Source: Patiria miniata (Eukaryota > Echinodermata > Asteroidea > Valvatida > Asterinidae). Taken from it: a DNA stretch of 64,000 bases. The position numbers were made by a program, and so were the translations under genes. Location: contig NW_024037056.1 in NCBI RefSeq assembly GCF_015706575.1, forward strand, positions 4,116,109 to 4,180,108, written 5' to 3'. The notes under the pieces are model-generated. The model had not been told where the DNA came from. It saw only the letters and a list, made by a program, of their open reading frames with translations, and made no database searches. Each line of letters starts with the position of its first letter. Position 1 is the stretch's first letter. Shown in pieces: positions 1 through 10,344 of this stretch.

Positions 1-780
1 ACGTGTATCCTGAGACAATACTGTCGGTGTTTTTAATAAACAGATCTAATAATTTAACCCTAAACAGTTAATACAATTAGACACAAGTTGATACAGGTTT
101 GCTTTCTGAATTTAATGATTTATTTCTTCCTGTCCTTTCGTCTTTGCCATAGCCCAATAATTTTTTGACTCGCCAGCTGGGCTACTCAAGGAATAGTTTG
201 CCTAGCCCGCCGCTGTTTTGACTAGCATTCGGCTAGCGGGCTAACGCTATTCGAACCCTGTACATGTACACATAACTTACCGTGTAATGCAAGAACATTT
301 ACACTGAATTTGGTTGAGAAGTTAATTGAATTATAATGGTGTTTTTCTGTCAGCTTTTGGCAAATTGTGTGAAAATTTCTCCTACATGTATGAACAAAAA
401 GTGCCCTGCCAGGCCTGATATTTCACTCCTTGTACAACCACCATAGCCTGTTAAGGTTTTACCAATTCAAAAAAGAATAAATACAGTGTAATACAATGTA
501 ATACAATGTAGTACAATGTAATACAAATGCTAAAGGGTCAACAGACTTGATGGTGTATGCCCAGAGGCCCATAGCTTACTGAATACAAATTGTTTTAGGG
601 AATTAGCATTTCAAACAGTGTCAATTCAATCTTTGGAATCTGATTACAGCGAGGGGGTTGATTTAACGCCTGATTCGATCAACGAGTCAACTGGGCCAGT
701 GGGGACTTGTTTTACATCTTAATTAATTCAAAACAAGGTCCGCGCTGTGGTGTATGTAAATAGTACCGATACATGCCACG

Positions 781-802
781 TACATGTACATGTACATGTA
801 CA
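781..802. repeat. (TACATG)n palindromic microsatellite
   Basis: Almost four uninterrupted units of the self-complementary hexamer. Comparable short tracts recur across the left half of the window, for example near 2.22-2.26, 19.67-19.69, 20.34-20.36, 23.03-23.07 and 23.26-23.28 kb, and are sparse inside the right-hand genes. Because the unit is its own reverse complement, the tracts can extrude as hairpins. Confidence 0.9.
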
Positions 803-1019
803 CGATGTGTGTCAGAGGCACATGCAAAATAACGTACTTTTCCGAGGCAAAGAAAAAACTTGTTTCCTACTACATTGAAAATAAAATAAAGGTGGATAAA
901 ACAAGACTTTTTGCCCTTTTTAATTTTTTTTATAGGTAGAAAAAATTGGATGAAATTAAGGTTGATAAAATATTTTTGTTTTTATTTTATTTGCATGCAT
1001 TCAATTGTGATACGTGTTT

Positions 1020-1053
1020 TTCCCAATCGTTAATTTTCATTAACGATTGGGAA
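1020..1053. repeat. Perfect 14-bp-stem inverted repeat
   Basis: Arms 1020-1033 (TTCCCAATCGTTAA) and 1040-1053 are exact reverse complements separated by six bases. No coding frame or promoter element surrounds it. Function is unknown; it could be a miniature element end or a chance hairpin. Confidence 0.8.
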
Positions 1054-1573
1054 TGTAAAGATAACAATGAGCTCATTAATGTTCTCACTACATCAATATT
1101 ATGTCCTTGAGAAGGGCTGGTGCCAGACATGAATGCAGACGTAGTGGATCATGAACAAACAGCCGGTCAATAATGTAATACACCCAATAAGTGACTGTGT
1201 CTTTCCAAACAAAAGAGGGCTCACTTCACAATTTCTGCTGAAACTGATACCCTGTTTCACAGGGGTTGTACAGTCTTGACATGCTTGATGTTTAAAGAGG
1301 TTGTGAACTGCTCAAAGACATTTCCGTCATTTTTCGGGTATATGTAGCCTAAGGTGTGATGAAATAAAAACGACTATTGTGTCTGTCATGAAATGAGTAC
1401 AAAAGGTACTTTTGAGAGCTGTTTTTCAGGTCCTGATTCGACCCGAACGTGCAATTTGTGTAAAAGTCGTCGTTGGTGGGAGCAAACAAAACATAGTAAA
1501 TGGTGATGTAATAAGCAGGACTCCCGATGCAGCGTAGTATAAACGAGTCCTGTTTATTACGTCACGATTTGCT

Positions 1574-2600
1574 GGATACAGCCCACGGATTCGACACAAT
1601 GCATCCTCCAAAATCAACCAACACTAACTTGCCGTTCAGCCTCAATCCTCCAAAATCATTCAAAACCACCTGGATGATTTTATTAGATTGAAGAGGGTTT
1701 AGGAAATGTGTGCGGAATTCAATGTTTTTAAAGATACGGAAACGCTTTTTTTTAGGGGGAGGGGTTTTTATTTCTTAGCGCACACATTCAGATCTGGACT
1801 TTGGTCGAGCAGGTGAATTTTCTGGCATTATCGTCACTGTCAACACTGCTTGCTTGAGATAATGGAATGGCACAGTAAATACATATCCTGGCTAGAATAA
1901 ATACTCATAAATAATGACTGAGCTACGGAAAGGAAGGGGGGAGGTGGGGCGAGGCATAATTGAATTGATTTCACTATAGGTAGTTGAACATTGTCGGATT
2001 TTGACAATGAAAGTTTGAAAGTTTAAATTATACATTTGCATGCAAATCATGAACATGTCACAACTAATTTGCAAAAAAACAATCAATTTTTATAAATTTT
2101 GATACGCTTTCACATTTTCCAGAACTTTGTAAACAAAATATTTACAAAAAATGTACATGTATTTTTAGACTATTGTATTGCCGATTGTTGACAATAATTT
2201 GGAATTTTACAAGATAGAGCATAACATGTACATGTTGTACCATGTACATGTACATGACATGTTCAGGTACATACATGTATCAGTACTGGTGGAATGTACA
2301 TGTACATAATATGCATACGTACATTGCGGTACGGTACATGTATTTAACATTTAAACATTTCAAGACAAGCCTACATGTACCCAGTACTTGTACATTTTGT
2401 GTACATGTACCGGTACTATACATGGAACTCTTCCACTAAATCATGAAGTATACATGTAATTCTGCAAAAGCCTTAACCCTAACCCTCCTTAATCCTCTAA
2501 AATTCTTCAGGCGGTTTTGGAGGATTTTGGAGGATTGAGGCTGAATGGAATGTTGGTTTATTTGGGAAGATTCATTGAGTCGAGTTCGTAGGCTGTATAG
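1574..2600. mobile_element. Foldback element with inverted arms of about 115 bp
   Basis: Left arm about 1574-1688 and right arm about 2491-2600 are reverse complements along nearly their whole length, with scattered mismatches and one gap of about six bases. Both contain the core CAGCCTCAATCCTCCAAAAT. About 800 bp of AT-rich sequence without a convincing transposase frame lies between, so this looks like a non-autonomous DNA-transposon derivative. A further arm fragment lies at about 2750-2780. Superfamily cannot be assigned and no clear target duplication was seen. Confidence 0.7.
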
Positions 2601-4127
2601 TATACCCAGCACTGTTTATGTTCAGTCATGCATAATTGAGCCCTGCATTATGCTCCATATCATCCACACTGCCTCAACCCATTAACAGTGGAGGATTCTG
2701 ATTGATCAAGGCAACGGTCACCCCTCTACTGAACAAATTCAAGAAATAACGGATGATTTTGGAGGACTGAGGCTGAATCCAATTTTTACATGGTGGCAGT
2801 TGGAGGATTTTGCAGGATTGAGGATGGTTCCTATGGTTCCTATCCTAGCCAAAAGGGCCTAGGGGGCAGCTGGGTTCTTAAGTTGCCAAATTATAGCCAG
2901 GTTCACTCATTTATTAGTCGGGAAGGGTACAATGTACGGTAGGTACATGAACATATACATGTACATCCATAACGCAGTATATTTCGGTCCACTCCCGGCC
3001 AAATAAACAGCAGTCACCCATGCTTACACAGTCATGGCAGGCAACCGTCTAATTTACAAGGGACGCAGTAGGATAAGATCTACATGTAATCGGTGGACAT
3101 CTTAGCATAATTGCTGTCCACATCTAAAGACAAACATTACTTACTCTTGCGATGCAGCACATGCAGAAATGTCTGAGTTTGCTTCGCTCTCTCCTAACCA
3201 TGACACAAATATTTTTCCAGATCCTTCAATCCCAATTCCAAGCCAGTCTGTTTCTCGGTACGATCTTAGCACAACGATTATCAACTCTGTTTGCCGCTCT
3301 GATGTGGATTATTCCATGCGCCCGTCGCACGTGGAATAACAAATTCACGCCGGGGAAGCATTCGGGGGCCTCGCGCAGCTCTCTCGGCAAGTGTCGTGGG
3401 TAGAATTTGCTTAGATCGGTACACACACAGCTTAATGTGACATTGGATACTAAGTCTACGTACGCCTTGATGGCAATGTTCTTCTCATGAGGTGACAAAC
3501 GGGGGCCCAGGCGACTGGTAGACGAGGTATGGGGAACCGGCTAGAGCCAACCACTTCAGTGGGGAATAGACTCTTGAGAATGCAGGGCCCCACATGAATA
3601 ATCCATGCATGTCAATATTGCATACTGCACCGCACGGTCGTTACACTGAACAAGCAAAGTGTTTTCACCTTAAACATGGCCGTCCGGCATTTGGTCATGA
3701 AACAGCCTGATCCACCCATGATCCACCCAATGTTGTATGCAATTGATTTTGGAAGCTACAACTACCCATTGATAACCTATACATATGTACTAACTTACAC
3801 ACAATTGAGAAAAATTGCACACCCAGGACAGGTTTGTGATTTGTGCTTTTGGTTTCAGAGACGTGTGACTTACATCACGTCAGCACAGGCACGGTAGTGA
3901 GGCTTTTTTTGGCGATTTAATATGTTAACACACACTTTAAATATTCCAAATTTCTGTAAATGAGAAATATTTTAAACCCTATCGTAGCACTTCAAAATGA
4001 ACAACTGATTATCACAAGAACAAGTAACAATGCAATCAGTTCTTGTATAAAAAAACAAAATACAGCATGTCCACATCAGACATACCCGGTACATTTGAAA
4101 TGAACACTGTATGTTGACTTCGTATAT

Positions 4128-4421
4128 AGTAAACATAACACGAAAACAAAGATCACCGCGATGTACCGTGAACACGCAATACAGCGTTGAATCGCACGGC
4201 AGCAACTGTTATTGTTAACCGCGTACGAAAAATCACAATTTCTACCTCAAAAAACTGTTCAAACATGTCAAAATTACAAAAAAAGCTGCGATTATAATTG
4301 CCAGAAGTCTGTTTTAAAAGGTTGAAAAGGACAGTTTAGAATGATAAAAAAACACCCTTGACATGCTTGACTTTAGTTTGATCAAAACTAAAGAGGGGCC
4401 CTACACTATACACGATCGCCA
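4128..4421 (+). repeat. Dispersed repeat family I, copy 1
   Basis: Shares ordered similarity with 33679-33993: a block around AACACGAAAA.AAAGAT..C, an AACTGTTCAAA block, an ACACCCTTGAC block, then TTTGATCAAAACTAAA and ACGATCGCCAA. A weaker copy lies near 30.64-30.83 kb. Boundaries are approximate and no terminal repeats were resolved. Confidence 0.5.
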
Positions 4422-6169
4422 ATGTACAAATGTAATGATGTACAAATACATATTGCCTGAAACTACTGGTACATGTAATGTACATTTGTTTACAAGGTTG
4501 GACTTCAACACATTACAGAATATATGTAGAAACTTTGTTCTTCAGACACTGTGGACATGTCCAAAACATGGAATTAAACTCACCTTCTACATACATGTTC
4601 TACATGTAAGTTCTTGCCATCCGGTAGTCATGATTGGTAGTGAGCACACATTGCTTTAAAGCATTTCCACAAAACCCAAACCACAAAACCACAAGCCTAA
4701 CCCTGACCCATACCTGCACGAATCCTATTAACCCACATATTCAAACATATGCCATAAACTACTGGTACACCCCTAACACTGCAGTAACACACAATCTGTG
4801 AATCTGATCAACTCCTGAACAAAAAAATATTAAAGCTGAAAAATACTCACACAAACATACCTGCTTTGCTACACTTTATACACCAGACTGTTTTTTTATG
4901 TTGAGTGTGACATCCAACAGAGCAAAAGCCTTCTGTCAAGATCAGTAATTCCTTTTTAATGCATTTGTAACCACTTTCAACATGTCCAACAACAACGGGC
5001 AGTGAACGCTGATCATAAGCTTTTTTCCCTCCAATACACACACACACATTACATGTAAAACCTTTGCCCTGGTGCACAACAATAGCCTACTCTATTTTCT
5101 GTAGGTTCGCTCACAGACCTTGAGTTAATTGTGCAATGCAAAGGATTTAACTGTGCACCCATTATAGCCTGGTTTACCAGCTGGTCTAGGCGCAGGTATG
5201 CATGAGTGGATAGGCACAACAGGGGACTAATGCCTCAGAGAGTATGGCTTTCAAGCTAGGTAGGGCCACATTCAGTTTGTCCTCTCAAAATACTGTACAA
5301 ATGAAATCAATAAAATATATAATGCTTGCAGATATTATGCATCACAGTTGTGATTTATTTATTTATTTATTTTGTATACTTGAGCTTATAGTATTTCCCT
5401 GAAATCCTTTTTTTATAATTGTTATATTTTTTAATAACTGCTGAAAATAAATTATTTATTAGAGCACATGCATAAAAACATTTTTTTAATAGAAAACCAA
5501 AAAAAAGTCTAGCTGTATAACTTTTTTTCATGTAAAAAAAAAAAAGTCCAACAGATCCATCTGGAAAGAGTGCTTTACCGTAAAGCAGTAAATCTGACGA
5601 GTATTCATGAAAACAAAATTAAACTAAGGAAAATTTGAGAGGAAAATAATAGAAACCGAACTATCATTGATCTTTTAGTAGCTGACACGAGAAAACTGAA
5701 TTGATTATATTACTTATAGATGGCTGGCCCCAAGTTGATTTGAAAATCACCATCAAAGGTTTGAGTTTCAGCCGTTTTTAGAAGACAAAAATGTGTCCTT
5801 TTAACAAGGAGTCCAGTCAATCTTCCACCTCGGATGAAACTGATACTCTGCCTTCCTGCATTTGTTCTTTCCTCTGATAAACAGGCTTTGTCGGGCTATG
5901 AAGCTCTGGCTCTTCAACTATGAGCATAGATTTCTTACAAAGACTTTTGAAATAATATCCATTTCAACTGGCACATTGAGACGTGACAAACAGCTTTGCC
6001 CGGGCCTGTCACGGTGATTCGCAATCCAATACCCAAGACTTGAAGAAAAATCAATACGTCACCACAAAAACATACTGTACTGTTCTCAGAAACTTCAAGA
6101 CTAGAGCACGCAAATAAACCCCGCACAAACTTTGCACTCATACAAATTCCTGCAACAGAATTTCCTGCC

Positions 6170-6410
6170 TTAACCAGTTCACGCCGGGATTATTTTGACG
6201 AGAACGGAACGAGGCGCGGGATTACTTTGCATTTGTCCTAAGCCAGGCGGGTTGAAGCCATCAATCTCGGGCAGCACACCCATATTTCCGGCCTTGCTCG
6301 CTGCGAGCGGGTCACTGAGAGATATTTTCTGGCCTCGCTCCCTGCGTGTTTAATGTTTATCCGTCATCCGTTCCGAACACCACAAAACCTTCCCGGCACA
6401 AACTGGTTAA
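6170..6410. mobile_element. TTAA-flanked miniature inverted-repeat element (MITE), about 233 bp
   Basis: The element proper is 6174-6406, with TTAA immediately outside both ends (6170-6173 and 6407-6410). The termini are near-identical inverted repeats: CCAGTTCACGCCGGG on the left, and the reverse complement of the right end reads CCAGTTTGTGCCGGG. The interior is clearly more GC-rich than the flanks and contains no transposase. TTAA target duplications are used by piggyBac- and Kolobok-type transposases; which one mobilised this element cannot be told. Confidence 0.7.
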
Positions 6411-7186
6411 GAAACCATATCATATATGTACCTCTTCAAGTTGTTTCAAGAAAAAATGAAGATGAAAATGCCACAATACGATACCCATTTTTAGGTTCAC
6501 GAAACAAAAACTAAATTGTATTGTGAGTGACTTGCTGCCTACATGTACACCTCTATTAGTTTCATTTGCCTTACAAATTCTCGAACATTCTTAAATGCGG
6601 TTGACACAATGCAGGGCTGTGTTATGAAAAGAAAGCATTACAAAAAAAGGGGGGAAAAAGAAAACAGAAATGTATGCGAGTATCAGGTTTGGCATTTAAA
6701 ACAGCACTGAAAAGCGAAACTACAATATTTGAAACCTGAGATTTGTTTTCCTTCAGGGGATATAAAACTGAAGTAAAATTGTGCAACATGAAGCCTGAAA
6801 ATGTACAAAATATACAAATGTAGGTAGGCTAGCCTGAAATCCACTTTTGCGCTCAGTATTGCTATCGACAGAAACCACATCGTAACATGTTCTGCTACAT
6901 TAAGTCGGTGCTCTGTCAGTCCGTGCCCCTCACCCTTAAACCATAGTACCCTGACTTCTCTGATTATAGGTAAATCAATCACTGAGTGGGAAATAATTTT
7001 TTTCAAATTCCATTGGTTGATGATCAATCTCCTGTTATATCAATAAATCTGGCAGGACAAAATCTTCAAAGCCTCAAGATTATCGCAGTTTACACATTTC
7101 AAAATTATACTGTTTCCTTTTTTAATTTTGGTGATAACAATTTGATCACAAGACAACTTCAAAACCCATTTACGCAACAAAACTCA

Positions 7187-7702
7187 TTAAAGGGAATGTT
7201 CAACATTTGCTTTTGCTGCAATTTTCATAAATAAATGGATTTGGAGGATTGGTATGTTGTAGCAAATATTGTTAAACTAACTTGCTTCACGTTTTGGTGA
7301 CGAGGATGCTGGAAAATCCAAGAAAACCAACCATGTTCTTGTAGTCTGGTTCCCTGACCCCACTTAAGATGAAACGGAACAATTTATAGACTCTAGGTCA
7401 GAGAATCAGTCTAGCAGGCTTGTTGCCCTTCACAGGTGTGTAATCAATTGCAAAGAAAATGCGGAATAACTAAAAATGAACAATAAGGAGCAGTTTTTAG
7501 GGGAAAAAGCCAGTTTTTTCCAACGTTGGTCAGCCGACCAGCGTTGGAAAAATGCAAGTTTTCTTGAAAATGTCAGCACACTAGGAGCCACGATTTTACA
7601 GGGTGCTTTGGACTGTCATTCCCTAACTATCCAGTAAGATATTTCGTGATAATTTGATCATTTCGTTTTTTGATGAGTGCAAATGTTGTATCTTCCCTTT
7701 AA
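7187..7702 (-). mobile_element. TTAA MITE family A, copy 1 (about 0.5 kb)
   Basis: TTAA lies at 7187-7190 and 7699-7702. The terminal inverted repeat of about 20 bp reads AGGGAATGTTCAACATTTGC at the left and AGGGAAGATACAACATTTGC as the complement of the right. A central palindrome spans about 7519-7550, with one T-G pair and one A-C mismatch by the loop. Inverted relative to copy 2 (55333-55850), with which it shares internal blocks such as the GTCTGGTTCCCTGACC-type segment. No open transposase frame. Assigned as a non-autonomous DNA transposon. Confidence 0.75.
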
Positions 7703-8429
7703 CGCAACCAAACCCATTTATACATTATACTGTACTGCATATTCTTCTCTTTCAGGAAGGAATTGAAGGTAATACTATGTAACTTTAGAATCTGTAAACC
7801 CAACGACACACGATCATGCACAGGAATGTTGCCATAGAGTGCCAGGCATGTTAATTTCAAAGCTTTCAACCCATGGACGACAAAATGGGCGCTGCAAAAA
7901 CAATTATATCCCAGCTCTGTGTGTAGAATTGCAGGAAGTGCTCACTTAAGTGTTACTATGGCAACAAGATATCAACCACAGGGTGTCTCTTGATGTTATT
8001 TTCTTAGCCTGGAACTGAGAAATGCCTATTTTGCTCACTCCATTATAGCATACAATGGTACATGTGCTACACTGTAGGCCTATTACATTTTTTGGAAGTT
8101 GCTTGAAATTGTTACTGTATCAAGACAATTTGTAAAATTCCTACAATTCATAATTCCTTTCAATGTCATTTGGGCACCAGATATGGAATCCTGCAGTAGG
8201 TATTACACGAAAATGAAACCATTTAGAAAAAAATGTGATCTAAAATTATGGTCTCTTTTCCTCCACAGAAATATCCAATCATCTAAACCAGTGACAAAAA
8301 TAATTCTCACAAAATAAATGTACTATGTACTTGGGCCTACACAGGCAGACTAGCCAAATTCCTGTGAATATTATAATTCAATTTTGCTTCAAATTACATC
8401 ACAATCTACAAACTCACATGAATTCCATT

Positions 8430-8860
8430 AGAACGGCTCTTGTTGGTCGAATCCACAGACATTATTTGGCGAGGCTAAGTAACTCCCAAAACCCCGGCCA
8501 ACGGACTTCAACCATGGCGACAATCGTGGCCGAATGTTAGAGGAATCCGCTACTAGCGAAAGGTATGCGTTGCTCGAGTCTTTGAAAAACACTGTAACGT
8601 GATGCTCTGGCTGCTTCGGGGCACCGGGCTTCAAAACTCCCTTCCACGGTACCTGTGCTCATCTGTTAACCGCTAACTGTGCACCTTATTGTGTGTGTTC
8701 TCACTTTCCCATGCGGGGCACCGGCTTGGAATCTGGCCCATGTGACCTAGCGACGACCTTTGACATGTGACTGCCAAGGTAGCCGGCTCCCATGAATGAG
8801 ATGCCGGTTACGGGCCGACAGAAAGTGGGAGATTGTTGATCAATAGAGTAAAGTGTTGAA
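8430..8860. promoter_or_regulatory. GC/CpG-rich island, possible promoter
   Basis: A CpG-rich block in AT-rich surroundings. It contains a YY1-like start-site motif (ACCATGGCGAC near 8512) and two similar segments containing GGGGCACCGG near 8615 and 8715. Short frames exist on both strands but none resembles a known protein, and none splices in phase into dlg. It could be an alternative dlg promoter, an enhancer or a non-coding first exon. Confidence 0.25.
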
Positions 8861-10200
8861 ACATGACGAGCAAAGCTCTGTTTTGTGGACATTAAAACTG
8901 CAAGTGCTTGTCCAACGCCAGGTGTGTTTTGTCAAGTTTGTCATCAACGCCTACATTTTTTTTTCTCTCGTTTTTGACACTTTCCTTACAGAAATGATGG
9001 GTGTGAGTTACAAAGATAATGGGACAAGAGGAAGGAACCATTGGTAAACTATAATACCAGGTACACCTCCCTCATTAGCTCAAAAAAAATAACTGGATTG
9101 TAACAAAACTGCTTATTATTTTGTGAATTACAACTAACCATTTTTCAATGATCTAGTTAAACAAAAGCTACAATTACATACATACCCAGTACATATCATG
9201 TTCTGCCTCACATAATTTTCTTTGAAACGCAACAGTGATGCATTTTTCCGGATTCAGAAAGCTTCCGGGAAAATTTACTGATGGAAGTTAGGGCCAACAA
9301 AATTCAAAAGCTTAAAATAGAAACAGAAACACAAACTAAACCAAAGCAATGGTAACAATGGTAGGCGAAACAAAATGTTGCCACTCACACAATAGACATA
9401 CTTGCACAGCCTGATGCAAAAAAAAATAATAATAATTAAAAGGGAAAAAACTACCTGCTCTTTGTCCTCAGCTATGCCTACAGTTTATCCGTCCAAATGG
9501 ATTTTCCTGCACCAAGCATGCCAAGCTACCACTGGTGTAAGATACATACTTGTACATGTACAAATGTAATTATCCTCAACTCAAGGTCTTTTTCTAGTAT
9601 TATAGTCATGAATATTTTGAGACTCATGACGATAAAACTGGAGAAAGAATGAAGCAATGACAATACAAATTGAGCAAACAAAAAAAGTGCCTAAGGGTAA
9701 AAGGCACGCCACTCCGAAATTTGAGAATATTACATTTTCTAAGCGTGGGTGAATTCCTTCCACATTTGTCAATTATAGTTTGGGAACAGAACTTGATATC
9801 AAGAAAGGTTATAAATGCAAGAGAATTGTACAACCATTGGACTATGTAAACAGCCCCCTCTTGTGACAAATTAAAGCCAGGTTAATGGGTCCCTACATAC
9901 ACGTACAATGTACAAGTGCAATGCAGAATGAACCATTAAATAACTACTTGTACATGTAATGGGGCATTCCTTTTTTCCCGTGACTTACTCTATACATAAA
10001 TATGTACACAATGTAAGTCACGGTACTTGGTGGATGACGATTGATTAGAGAAAAAATCCTTCTAATGATTGAAGAGAAATCAGTGGCGCATTTAGAGTCT
10101 ACCTTCACAAATTAAATCTAAAACAACATGCAGGGAATAAAAAGAAAGATTTAAAGAGTTCAATACATGAGAAATCAGTACGTTACCATTATTTACCTAC

Positions 10201-10344
10201 CGGTACTTTGTAAGATCTTCTTGGTGGTCCGAACAGTCCAAATCGCATCCGCATCCGTGCCGTCCGCATGTAAGAGCAACGGATCTTCACCGGCTCCGAC
10301 AGTGACCCAACGGAACCCCGCGACGACGTGGAAATGCTATCCAT
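10201..10344 (-). CDS. Candidate alternative first coding exon of dlg
   Basis: The open frame starts at an ATG (10344) in a CpG-rich block. An in-frame stop lies upstream in the same frame, and the frame runs exactly 48 codons to a good donor (GTAGGT at 10200-10195). It ends in phase 0, the same phase as the last visible L27-isoform exon (15381), so both could splice to one shared downstream exon. The peptide begins MDSISTSSRG and is strongly basic and Arg/Met-rich in its second half. Vertebrate and fly Dlg genes are known to have alternative N-termini without L27, but this sequence matches none that I recognise and lacks an N-terminal palmitoylatable cysteine pair. Inference from phase, position and base composition only; an unrelated spurious frame is possible. 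Confidence 0.4.

Larger units (their letters stand above)
1..10200. other. dlg intron or left flank, no confirmed exon
   Basis: No exon with recognisable homology was found here on either strand. In particular, no PDZ1-like exon of dlg (conserved GLGF-type loop) is visible on the minus strand, so the rest of dlg probably lies beyond the left edge. The stretch holds ACATGT-type palindromic repeats, a long foldback at 1.6-2.6 kb, two TTAA-flanked inverted-repeat elements (6.2 and 7.2-7.7 kb), a dispersed-repeat copy near 4.2 kb and GC-rich islands near 3.3 kb and 8.4-8.9 kb. Most open frames here are short and AT-rich and look like chance frames. Confidence 0.6.

Noticed and set aside
2473-2486. 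Telomere-like CCTTAACCCTAACCC (also near 30.30 kb)
   Set aside because: Only about two units each; interstitial words of this length are common and do not indicate a chromosome end.
8701-8892. Minus frame with MGAGYLGSHMSKVV as another dlg N-terminus
   Set aside because: The only nearby donor leaves phase 2, incompatible with the phase 0 junction of the visible dlg exons; no homology.
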